Assembly (NCBI GenBank): GCA_024114885.1
Contig: CP099420.1
Coordinates: 1,550,001 to 1,614,000, forward strand
DNA: 64,000 bases
Direction of reading: 5' to 3'
Origin: Septoria linicola
Lineage: Eukaryota; Ascomycota; Dothideomycetes; Mycosphaerellales; Mycosphaerellaceae
Shown here one piece after another: positions 32,089 to 42,483 of the stretch. A program made the translations under genes and the position numbers. Under the pieces are notes generated by a model. That model was not told where the DNA came from. It was given only the letters and a program-made list of their open reading frames with translations, and searched no databases. Each line of letters begins with the position of its first letter. Within the stretch, counting starts at the first letter, position 1.

Positions 32089-34125
32089 GTCGCTGCCCTA
32101 GTAAATCTCAAGAATGGAAGAACATACTGTCGACGAGAACGCGGTCCAAGTCCGGTCAAAAGAATTCAGCTGCCACAAACCTGCGAACCGAGGCAGGCCA
32201 ATAACCAACAGTCACTCCCTTTCATCTTGGATCGAGGAAGCGACATAAGCGAAGTGGAGCCTTGGAGCAGAATGGCCCATCTGGGGAAAAAGTGGCGCAC
32301 TTCGTATGCTCGTATAGAAGGATCGTCGGAGCACTCGCCACAAAATGCTTTTGTGCAACGAGCCTTTTCGGCGTTCAATGCTTGGTGGACATTCGTGCAT
32401 GATGATCTCTTATTCCTCGACGACAAGTCGTAAATGCTTACAGCCTTCATTGCTTCCATCTATGGTCGAGTATTGAGCATTTGTCGGCCACAGGAGAACC
32501 TACCTACATTTTTGATGTTAGTGTGACGTTCAAAAGAACGTTGGCCGATGATGGCTGTCCAATCATTCACAAATCACTTGAAAGGAAGTCGGCAGGACTT
32601 TCCGAGTGGCGCTTTCCACATTTCGCCTGAGATTGGTTGTGACGCAGATCGATGTGGACCCAACGCCAGAGTGTCGGCGCGTCGTATGTGGCGCCGAAGC
32701 AATACATCTATCTCTGTCAGTCTTGTCTACACTTCATACTTCATGCGCTCGGCGTAGGAGGTAGCGCGAAGGGATGTTCATGCGACGCTCGTGGAAGTCG
32801 CGTCGATGAGACTTTGGCACTTGCCAAGCTGACATCCTCGTCGAAAGCGTCACGCTGGAATGCCCAAGGTCCGCTCAAGAGGTGAGAAGCCAAAGCTGAA
32901 GCAGGACCCGGAGGGCAGCAATGTTGCCTGTAGGTTGCCAACTCGGTATCTGGCGCTACCTCACCAGACGCCGCTATCGCCAGTACGGATGCCATCACGC
33001 CGGACGCGAGCGATGGACGCAGCCAACGCGAACAGCCGAGCGAGAAGAGCCATGAGGCGGGTTCCTACTGGCGATGGTCTCTAGCAACTAGACTCCCTGG
33101 CGAATGTCGGACAGTCGTATGACAAGTCTGCCTCCGTCCCGAAAGGCAGCTCTAGGGCCATGAGATAAACTCTGAGTGTGCGCCAGCTCCGTACGCGCTT
33201 CACCGAGAACAATACAGTGGCCTGGCCCAAAGGCAACCTCGCAACAGCATGGGCTTGCGGTTCGACCTAGGCAAAAGCAGCACCAACACGGCATGTATGC
33301 CCGGTCGTCGAAATGCTGTCGTGTAGAAGCGTGATATCCAGAAATCGCTGTATCGATTTCCTCCTGTACGGCGAGCGAATGATCTTCGCCTCGCAGCATG
33401 CGACACCATCACGCCACCTCGTTGAGCGTGACAAAGATACAGCTGATATCCATTAAGAGCCATACGCAAGTTGAGGAGCAGGCAGAATGCCAGCCAACCC
33501 ACGTTTCAACATGGGCGGTCGTCGACCATAGCAATTCACCAAGACGGCATATTCCTGATCACCATACTATGCATTCGGCTGTATACAATCAGACTTTCGT
33601 TCTCCAAAGCCGCATTCGTCTTTCCAGCCATTGAGAAACGAGTCCGCAGCGGCATCTGAGCAGCGACGAAGAGGAGAGCATGTTTCGACCAATCATAATG
33701 TCAGCTGGACTTCAATGGCTTGACCTAAGTGATCTAGGACGGCTGTTGCCGTGAGCATATGATGGTGGTATGCTGACGTTCTACAGCCTTAGTAGAAAGG
33801 GTGGCATAGGTATCTTCAGCACGAGTGATGAACCTCTCGTGCTTGAGAATCACAACAGCAGGAAGCCGAACAGCACTTGTACGATCTGCGCAGCATCGCC
33901 AATAACACTATCGATATGGTACGGTAATGTATCCTAGTCTAATCTAGAAACATCCTTCAAAGGAGTGTCATGAATCTCGTAAATGCGTGATTCTTATGAA
34001 CAGCAACAACAGCAACGAACATGTGCAATCTTCCAGCTAAGCCCCATCGCCACCACACAACTTCTTCTACACTCTTCTTGAAACAAGCATCGCTTGTCGA
34101 AGCCGAGGGAATGGCAAGGCTGGGC
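32089..34125. other. 2-kb intergenic region, nothing recognisable
   Basis: Only scattered short frames on both strands, the longest around 100 codons and none protein-like. No repeat found. It includes the GT8 promoter on the left and the 3' UTR of the Thr/Lys-rich gene on the right. Confidence 0.45.
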
Positions 34126-34900
34126 TTACATGAAGTAGCCCTTTGGCCCGGCGACACAAGTAGTGTAAGGGACCTTGGTGGAGACCTTCTTGCTCTCGTA
34201 CTGGACTAGTGTCAGTGGATACTCTGGAGCTGCTGCCACAAGCAATCTGCTTACCTTGGTAGTCTTGCTCTCCTTCTCGGTGACGACTGGCTTGGTCTCC
34301 TTGCTGGTGATTGTGCTCTTGATGTCCTCGGTCTTGGTCACTTGTCCGACAGACGACTTTGTGATGGTGCCAACATTGTCCTCTGTAAGTGTGTTAGAGC
34401 ACCAAGCATGTGGAATTAGGATGGGTCTGCGCAAAATTACTGTAGATAGTAGTGACAAATGGCACCTTCTCCGTGGTAGTAATGGTCTTCACCTTTGTGC
34501 TGTAGCCAGTGGAGACAATTGGCTTGCCTTTGGTTGTCGTCACAACAGTGCTGTAAGCAGTGGTGGGCTTGACGATTGTGGTCTTCACGTTCTTGGTGAT
34601 CGTCGAAGTGATCTAGGGAAGGTTAGCTCCAGTATTTGCGTAGTGTTGTTGGCACAGAAAGAGTAGTCGTACAGTCTTGTAAGTCGTGGTGGGAACCTTG
34701 ACGGTCTTGACGGTCGAGTAAGTAGTGTAGCCAGTGGAGTAGCTGTAGCCAGTGCTCTTCGTGCAAGTGGCCTCTTTGGTGGTAGTCGTCTTCTTGGTCG
34801 TCTCGACATACCCTGCTGGAGTTGTTTCGCCTGGGTTTGGCAGAGCACTAGCCAAGCCGCTGAGGGCGAAGAGTGCGATGGTGGTCAGGCTGAAACGCAT
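34126..34900 (-). CDS. Secreted Thr/Lys/Val-rich repetitive protein
   Basis: Four exons, 34900-34673, 34612-34441, 34382-34255 and 34200-34126, give a 200-residue protein; introns are 60, 58 and 54 nt. A clear signal peptide (MRFSLTTIALFALSGLASA) leads a mature chain dominated by Thr, Lys, Val, Ser and Tyr. Irregular short repeats resemble TTTK, STGY and TVKTV. There are only two cysteines in the mature chain, in ATCTKS near the start and TTCVAG near the C-terminus. The alternation of polar and beta-branched residues suggests extended beta strands and heavy O-mannosylation. There is no GPI signal; the end is GPKGYFM. I recognise no family. It may be a cell-wall or matrix protein, or an effector-like secreted protein. 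Confidence 0.8.
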
Positions 34901-36723
34901 GTTGGATGATTGATGGAAGTATGGAGATTTTGCGATGAAGCGAGTGAATATGAGGTTGGAAGTGATCTAGAGCTGTGTTCTGTAGACGAAATGCTGTTGC
35001 TGATGGAGAGTACTTTGGGGGACGGGCAGTCATCTCTTTATACCTCAATGAGCCTCGACTTCGTGCCATCAACTGGGCCGCAAGATGTTGAGCATTCACG
35101 CGAGCGTCTGCAATGCACTGCTGCCGACCTGCAGGTCTCGTTTGAGCAGAGTACGAAGCTGATTCTCGCTCCTGCCATGTTTGGCCATTCGGACGAAAAT
35201 TCTGCTCGAACAGCAGAAGTCATCCGCTAATGAGCATGGGTCCAGTTGTAACGTGCAGAGTCAGATTTCGTTCTCGGTGGCTTGGCGACAATATACCACA
35301 CTTATTCGCCCAACTTGGCGGGCGGAAATGCTGCGTAAGCTGAACAGCACTGCTCTGCCAAAGCAATCGCGCATTCGTCCAGGATGTGACAAGTGAGCTC
35401 CATAGGATGTCAGAGCTCCAAGTGCTGGCTTGCAAGAAACCTGGCATAGAGGATGACAGACCTTTACATCCAGGAATAGATTGTACAGCGTGGCCATATA
35501 GTAACAATAGGACAAGTTGTGAGACGTAATGAAAGGCGTTCCTGAGAGAAGTTGGTGCGCTGTGGTGCCGTTACGCAACTGTACCCCTGCCTCCGCATGC
35601 ACAGTTCCTGGAGCACATGGCTCGCTAGACCGATCGGCGACGAAGGACGCGGAGTGCATGCTTCCCAAGTCTCGGAATACGAGTTTGTCGCACGAGCTGG
35701 AAACCCTTCTCACTGGTACAGAACGCCGTGATGCTTCTGTTAGAGTCGCCACTGGAGGACTTGTAGCCGTAAGTCCATCAGGCGCCTCGTCTCGGCTGTG
35801 TTTGTGGCGTGTTTCGCAACAGACCATTGTTTTGCACATTTTCGTGACCATGATGTACAGTGATGGCTGTACAAGGTTGGCGCAACGACACGAGCTGTCC
35901 GACTTCGTTGTGGTTCTCAGACGCTTCCGTGCCTGAGAGGATCTCACTGCACGATCCATGGTTGCATTAGGTCACAATGCCGAAAATAAGCACCACGCTC
36001 GGCTCGGTTTAGAATCTCGATGCCAGGCGGACGTGCTGTCTTTTGAGCTGAAGCCCACAACTGAAAGCCCGGACACGTCGACCCTAGCCATAGCCAGCAT
36101 CGAATCGATCTCATAGCAACTTTCATTCTCGTCGCTGCGCAGCCGAATGCTGGAAAGTACTGCGATAGGCCGCTTGACAATATCCTGGACATTTCGCGTG
36201 TGGCGGGGCGGACGAGCTAATGCAGCACGTTCTCGTTGTGCATACACCAACCCCGTAGCCTGACGACTGGAATTGAGACTTTTCTTATGCTCTTACATGT
36301 GCATAGTCACTGCGCGTTCGAATGAGCCCTCACTCGTACCGATCTCGTCTTCATATGCTGTACTTGTAGATGCAAGAGAGCATGGTGGGCTATCGATAGG
36401 CCAGCATGGTGGCGGTGAGACCTCAATCCTGGGCCGATGTCGTCGAATGAGCTTAGTGCGAGTTGCATCGCAGCTGAGGCCAGACACTGCATTTGGGATC
36501 GCTAAGATCTTCGCATATCCAAGTTGTAACACTGGCATGACGATGATCTGCCTCAAGAGCTGCCGCGTCGAGGTTCCAGGACAGAGTCGGGGGGTACTCG
36601 TGACAAGAATCACGGAAGTGCTGCAACAGCAAAGATATCCCGGCGCCTTCAGCAGTGCGATAGTCGCTTTGGTGCGCAAGAACAGGCTTGCGAAGACCAT
36701 TCTCCAATGCGATGTTTGATACC
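34901..36723. other. 1.8-kb intergenic region, no supported gene
   Basis: The longest frame is 35261-35959 on the minus strand (232 codons with an ATG at 35959), Cys/Ser/Arg-rich and without recognisable domains. I treat it as chance in GC-rich DNA, but it is the only candidate here. Confidence 0.4.
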
Positions 36724-37600
36724 TCACGACTGGGCCATTTCTTCATCTTGAGGCACTCCACCTTGTGCCGCTCCATTCTGGCCCCCAGCCAGGATCTTTG
36801 TTTTAACTCTTTCGTCAATAGGGCCGCCGGGAGTGTATGAGACGACTTCGCCCTGTTCGTCGACAAACTCAAATCGGTATCGACTCAGATAGTGAGGAAT
36901 AGCACTCAGCTGAGGGCCATATCTCTGATTATTGTCATACAGCTCGAACAATGGTACCGCCAACAGCTTCATGTTCTTGGGCACGCTCAGCACTTTGCCT
37001 TCGGGCAATTGGACAAGGTACAACTTCTTGCACTCTTTCGGTCGCGTGACGTGCGGCGGGAGGAATGGATACATGAACGTCTCGAAGTTCGGGCGGTACC
37101 ATTGCGCGAGAGTGTCGGCCACGTTCCAGTCCCGGTCGGCAGCTGCTGGAGTCTCGCCCAGTGAGCCTGTTGGAGCCAGACGTTCGTTCAGGCGCTCTTT
37201 GAAGCCCTCAATCTCATCCACATCGTGGCGCAGATAATCTCCGGGGCTATCAGACAGTCAGTGAGTCCCAAAGGAATTTGCGCTCATGCATACAGCACAA
37301 CACATACAGCTTGAAAAAGGCATTGGCAATCTGCAGCATCAAGACGTGCGGGTGGTTGTGCTCGTGGCAGACCAAGATGCCCTCACACGTCCTGCGCATG
37401 CCATGCTTCTCGTAATGCTCCTCGAGGCGCCGCAGTCGGTCCTTGACTGACGGGTCTTCCTCTGGCTGCGTCTCTTTGGTGCCGAAGGTGTAGTTGCTGA
37501 GAGGATACAGGCGGATGGTGGGATGCTGTCGCTGGTCGAATGGCAGCAGCTCTTGCGCCGGAATGCTCGACTGCTGCAATTTGGGCGGAACTGTCGCCAT
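36724..37600 (-). CDS. Cleavage factor Im 25-kDa subunit (CPSF5/NUDT21, Nudix-like)
   Basis: Exons 37600-37308 and 37246-36724 (61-nt GTATGT...GATAG intron) give 271 residues starting MATVPPK. The N-terminal IRLYPLSNYTFGTKE strand, RLRRLEEHYEKHGMRRTCEG, and the HEHNHPHVLMLQ strand followed by FFKLPGDYLR at the exon junction are the CFIm25 Nudix fold. The Nudix box lacks the catalytic glutamates (FKERLNERLAP), as in the family, which binds UGUA RNA rather than hydrolysing nucleotides. The later FMYPFLPPHVTRPKECKK segment and DNNQRYGPQLSAIPHYLSRY are also typical. A role in poly(A)-site choice is expected. The tail after the core is an unconserved Gly/Gln-rich stretch. Divergent from the DUG3-like gene. 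Confidence 0.92.
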
Positions 37601-37923
37601 GTTGTCCACAGTGAAATGCTGATGTTGTCTGTTTCTACCACCAGATCGAGCAAGCTGTCGCGACTTTGGAGGTGTGGAGCTTGGGAGACGCGGAATCGCC
37701 GATGTCGTCCCGCCCGAGAGCTCTTGCCAAGGGAAAGCGCCAGTGGCCAGTGTGGCCTTCCTTCCCGTAGAACTATCTGCGAACTACGATTGCACAAGCG
37801 CAGCGATCGGAGAGCGTGATCAGCGACAGCTAGCGGTAGGTGTTATCTTTTCCATCTCCTCTCCTCTCACTTTCTTGTTGCAGACAAGTCTTCAATATTC
37901 ACCTTCCTACCAAAAGAGGAACC
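37601..37923. promoter_or_regulatory. Divergent promoter of CFIm25 and DUG3-like genes
   Basis: The two start codons are 323 bases apart and point outward. A pyrimidine-rich run (CTCTCCTCTCACTTTC) precedes the DUG3-like start. No defined operator recognised. Confidence 0.5.
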
Positions 37924-39235
37924 ATGTGTCGGTACGTGCACACCCTTGCCCACCTTATCGTGTGCATTCCACTTCACTTGCGTCCTCGACAACACTTTGC
38001 TTCTTGTACTTGGTCAGCTGGCATACCGGCCTGTAGCCTTTGGCGCTAGCTCATGTCTTGTCAACACAACTGACGCTTCACAGCTGGTTCGCCTATATTT
38101 CTCCTACAGAGCCGTGTCTCCTCGAGGATGTCTTAATCTCGCCAAAACACTCCTTGGTCAAACAGACTGCGGACCACTATGTGCCCAAGTTGCTACCTCA
38201 TAAGCATGACCAGAGCTCAGAGGACGACGCCAAGGCTCGAAACTTCGTCTTCAACTTCGATGGTCTCGGGATAGCTTGGTACACTTCTTCCAACACCTCC
38301 TTTGAGCTTCCCGAGGCGACCGAAAGCCAAGAGGATGCGCAAAAAGACGTAACAGCTCTTGATGATCAGCCATATGTGTGGGTGGCTGACATCGGGAAGG
38401 GTCTGCGTCCCGCAATGTATAAGACAATCCAGCCGCCACGCAACGACACCAACTTCCTATCCATCTGCGCAAACACCGAGACGCGTGCCCTCTTTGGTCA
38501 CATACGCGCTTCATCGGGGACGGCAATTGTTACGACTAACAACCATCCCTTCGTGTTCGGCAGACACACGTTCATGCACAACGGAGCTGCCAGCAGTTTC
38601 AGCTTGATCAAAAGAGCAGTGGTCAACGAACTGAGTGACGCAGCATACGCGAATGTCTATGGAGGGACAGATTCTGAGTATGCATCCCTCGTCATCGCTT
38701 ACCCGTGTATCGCTGATCACTCTCAACAAGACACATTGCAGGGCTCTATATGACTTATCTGACAGAAGGCGGTGATGCATCGACCTTTGACAAGACTTAC
38801 CCAGAGCATGAAATGGCTGTCGCTATGCACAAAGCCGTGGCAACTATTGTCAGTCTACAGCAAAAGCTTCTAGGCCCTGCGAAAAGGGCGAACTCACTGA
38901 ACTTGTGCGCGACGGATGGCGTCCGACTGGTCGCCTACCGCTTTCGCAACCACAAGACATCTCAGCCGCCGAGCCTATATTACAGCACAAAAGCTGGCGT
39001 TACACTCAACCGCAAGTATCCCGACAATGCCGATGGAGCTCCTCACGCAGACCGGGATGCTGGTATTCCAGCGGAACGACACGGTGATCACTTAATCGTC
39101 GCTTCCGAGCCGAGCACGTACAAAGAAAGTGATTGGCAGTTGATTGGCCGAAATCAATTTCTCATTGCTGGGCCGGATGGCTCATTCGAGGTTACAGATT
39201 GTCCGTATGGGGCAGATTGGGATGGCCTCGATTGA
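37924..39235 (+). CDS. DUG3: Class II glutamine amidotransferase, DUG3-like
   Basis: Exons 37924-37931 (8 nt), 38084-38677 and 38731-39235 give 368 residues. The first coding exon encodes only Met-Cys and part of Arg. After the 152-nt intron the protein reads MCRWFAYISPTEP, with the N-terminal Cys2 nucleophile exposed after Met removal. FGHIRASSG, NNHPFVFGRHTFMHNG and the DSEHIAGLY segment follow at the positions of the GATase type 2 glutamine-binding site. The second intron uses the acceptor CAACAAG at 38730 rather than the stronger-looking TTGCAG further on; only the former restores the family sequence. Dug3 works with Dug2 in the gamma-glutamyl-transpeptidase-independent breakdown of glutathione. 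An EgtC-like role is the alternative. Confidence 0.88.
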
Positions 39236-39688
39236 GTCCAGCACCAAATGAGGCATGCATGATTGACGAATGATTAGACTATGATGCCAACGAATCGACT
39301 TTGACATTTCAGCCATATCATATGACTCTACGAGCATCGAGCCCCTCGAATCCAACGTTGCATATTCTTACCCTCCAAAAGCGGACAGCCAGATTCTCAA
39401 AAAGTCGACGAGCGCCAAGATGAGCATCTAGATGAGCTCATCTAACATTTCTTTGTGGGACACGGCAGCCCTCGCGTGGCTAACAAAGCACTGTTCAAAC
39501 AATGATGAGAAGAGACTGGCTGCCAATAGACTTCTTTACAGGAGTGAGTATTCGCATCTGCTTCGCGCAACTGATTTCCTTGGTCATATCCTTCTTTTCC
39601 TATGGTATATCCTTTTCCAAGCATTAGCACAGGCCGGCACTGTGACTTGTTCATATTTACACATTTAACTGCAGGCAGTGTCTTCGCA
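39236..39688. other. Intergenic, nothing recognisable
   Basis: About 450 bases between the DUG3-like gene and the kinase-like pseudogene, less GC-rich than its surroundings. No gene supported. Confidence 0.4.
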
Positions 39689-40900
39689 ATGGCTACCACC
39701 AGGCAAATTGGCAAACTGGAGGTGAATCTCGAGCAATTTTCGGCCAATAATTACGTTCTCGAGAAATTAGGCAAACGTGGAAATGCGGCCGTCTTTGCCA
39801 CTGTGTCGAAGGCTGCCGTTACGAAAATGAGAAAGGAAGCTGACAATCTCAACCCGAAAGATCAGGAATTTACGGCAATCAACTTGCTGTTGCCTGAGCT
39901 CAAAGCAACCAAAGTTTTTGACAACTATGATCGGGACTCATATGTTCGAGAAGTGAACATCACCCAAAGAATGGGTCGTCACGGAAACTCCAGCATCGTG
40001 CAGCTCCACCGGGATAGCAGATGGAATAATGCGGCAGCGGCTTTCAACAATGAAAATTAGTATGACCTTGAACTGCTTCACGGAGGTACATAAGAAGGCC
40101 TCGACATTTGTGTACGCAAAGTGAAGCAGCAACTACCCATCGGGTTTTGCTGGCATATGGCCGAGCAGCTATTCTCTGGTCTGCTCCATATTCACTTTGA
40201 TGGCCCAAGAAATTTCAGGTCTAAGTTCATACACGGGGATATGAAAAAAGGCAATATACTAATACGACCTTCACAAGACGGTGACACAGCCTATCCAGAC
40301 TTGGTGCTAGCTGACTTTGGAAATGCACAAGAACTGCCTGTCCCAGCCAACGCGGCCGAGCGAGCTGCACAAGATGGACAGAAACGCGACTTTTGAATCA
40401 AACAGAAGCACGATGCTCACAAGCTTGCGGTGCTGATCGTGCACTTTTGTGGCAACCGCGATAGAAATCTAAATGGGCTGCTGCGTGAATTGCAGGACTT
40501 GAAGGTCAATTTAAATACACCACAGCACAACACTTGGCTCAGAAGAGCTATGCGCCATGTCATCAGCGAGGCTGCAACGTACCGAGCACAGCAGGGCTTC
40601 GTCCCGCTGACAGCCGAAATTAGGGAACACATCAACCGACAATGCGTAAGTGACGAAGCACTCGAAGCAATCATGAAAGATGAGGTCGACGAGAAAGCTG
40701 CCCGTGAACATGCCAGGAGGAACAGAACCAAAGCATTCAAGCCGAAAAAGCCAAGAAGGACCGCAAGAGAAACGACTCCCGAATCTCGAGCATCGACCAG
40801 TCCAAAGTCCAAGGCGGTGGGCAGGAGACTGGCACCAAGAACAGCAGCTCCAAACACTGCACACAGACCACAGCCGCCGCCGCGCAGAAAGGGAAAGTAA
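39689..40900 (+). pseudogene. Protein kinase-like gene with three in-frame stop codons
   Basis: One continuous frame of 404 codons from ATG 39689 to TAA/TGA-free end at 40898-40900 is interrupted by TAG (40058-40060), TAA (40091-40093) and TGA (40394-40396), with no frameshift. Kinase landmarks run straight across the stops. Before the first stop are a glycine-loop-like LGKRGNAAVFA, the beta-3 ATKVFD and a helix-C DSYVREVNITQRM. Between stops two and three are the catalytic loop HGDMKKGNIL (HGD in place of HRD) and LADFGNA. After the third are KHDAHKLAVLIVHFCG and a basic Lys/Arg/Pro tail. The pattern fits the expanded fungal kinase-like families. It is either a pseudogene or a transcript whose stops are recoded. 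It ends 60 bases from the phosphatase gene. Confidence 0.8.
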
Positions 40901-40960
40901 GCTTTCTGCTTCGCATGATCTTTCGTATCGTCATATATCTTTCAACTATACTTGTCGTGA

Positions 40961-42483
40961 TCATGCCTTCGTTGTCTCACTCACTTCACCCACGTCTCCT
41001 TTGCGCGTGCTTCGCTTCTTCACAACTCTGAAGCCACCAACAGCCAAGACCAGAGCTTCAAGTCCCAGAATGATAGCCAAAGTGACCATGGCTCCAATGA
41101 CACCATCGACGACCGGGCTCAAACCATTCCCTCTACCGCTTGACGCACCATCGCTACCCGCATCAGCTGCATTTGCACTACCAGAGACATAAGCAGCACA
41201 AGTTCCAGTGCTGTTCCCACAAGCCATGCACCAATCCTTCATATCCCCAATCGCAAACTTATTCATATTCTCCTTGAAATCACTCCACGAAATCGTCTCA
41301 GACCCAGATCCAAAAAGCGGATACGCCACGGGCTCACTCTCAGAAGTCGTCGTACCATTATGGAACAAAAATCGAACATAAATCTCCTCCTCACTAGGAT
41401 AAGACGCGCTCGAAACAGTCACAGAGTTGTTCGTGAATAGCTCAAACGTCATCGCACTAGCATAGTCTGTCACTCCGGTGAAATCAGTGTTGACAGAAGG
41501 TAGATCCGCGAGACCGAAGAACGAGGCAAATGTTGCGTAGGCGCCGAATTGCACGCCGATTTTGGTTTTGCCTTGCGAGGTGATGGAGGAGTTGAGGAAC
41601 TGGACGATCTGGTCGGCGAGAGTTTTGCCTGCGATGGCGCGCATGGCGTTTGAGGCGGACTCGGAGGAGTTGTATGCGAGGCCCCATTCGTGAGCGTCGG
41701 CTAGAGTGCGGAGTTGGAAGAGGACTTCTGGGGTGAGGACGTCGGAGGCTGGGATGGAGCTGTTGTGGATTTCGGCGACGTTGATGAGGTCGAAGACTGG
41801 AGGGAGTTGTTAGTGCCAGCGTAGAGAATGATTGAGGGAGAGACTTTACTCGTGTATGCGTTCTTGAAACTCGTCTGGCTTGAGTCGAAAGTGCCATTGA
41901 CAACTGGCTCCAGCGCGGCGTAGAAGTCTTTGGTAGAGGCGAGCTTGTCGATGTATTCTTGGCTTGAGAAATACGAGTTGGAGTCAATCTGTGCTTTTGC
42001 ACAGTTGCTCGTACTCTGCAGCCATGAGCTGTCTTCGCTGCCACTGCCCGTGCTCACGATGTCCACAGGAACGAACTGGTAGCCATTCATCGGAGCTGTG
42101 ATGTTTGATCCATTGCGAAGAGTTTGAGTGCCTATGGTAGAGCCAACAGGTGGGTAGAGACCTTGGAGAAAGCCAGTAGCAGAATTTTGTAGGACTGTGT
42201 CGTCTGGCGCGGACACTGCAATCTGGCTCTGCTTTACTAGGTCGCTGTTGACACCGTTGATGCGATACGGAGCATCAGAAGAGATGTACCGGTTACGATA
42301 GTATTGACCGGACTGGTAGACTTGCTGAGCACCAAGTGCCGTGAGGTTCGCGGGCGCGAGGGCTTTGGGTGTTCTGTCTCCATGTCTGTGGAACATGTAG
42401 ACACCAAGCACAGTCTCATCGTTAGACTGAGCCGAAGTGAGCGTGATCGGCGCGAGCGCGGCAAGCGCGACCAGGGACAGCAT
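40961..42483 (-). CDS. Membrane-anchored histidine acid phosphatase (phytase-like)
   Basis: Exons 42483-41850 and 41796-40961 with a 53-nt intron give 489 residues. A signal peptide (MLSLVALAALAPITLTSA) precedes the RHGDRT motif at residues 33-38, which provides the phosphohistidine and phosphate-binding arginines of branch-2 histidine phosphatases. The HE-type proton donor region follows much later. Many Asn-X-Ser/Thr sites and paired cysteines (DWCMACGNSTGTC) mark an extracellular domain. Unlike most secreted fungal phytases it ends with a Ser/Gly linker, one transmembrane helix (VIGAMVTLAIILGLEALVLAV, about 440-462) and a short basic tail, so it should stay at the surface or in the endomembrane system. 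It would release phosphate from organic esters. Confidence 0.88.

Noticed and set aside
33259..33267. GGTTCGACC, resembling a tRNA B box
   Set aside because: No matching A box, acceptor stem or cloverleaf around it.
35261..35959. 232-codon minus-strand frame with ATG
   Set aside because: No recognisable domain, erratic composition; frames of this length occur by chance at this GC content. Kept only as a remark.
36273..36727. Overlapping frames of about 145 codons on both strands
   Set aside because: Both strands equally open, no family signal, adjacent to the 3' end of the CFIm25 gene.
38735..38741. TTGCAG acceptor as the end of the second DUG3 intron
   Set aside because: It puts the last exon out of frame; the CAACAAG acceptor at 38730 restores the conserved DSEHIAGLY.
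40058..40396. Alternative genetic code as the cause of in-frame stops
   Set aside because: Intact genes in the same window end in TAA, TAG and TGA at the expected C-termini, so all three codons work as stops.
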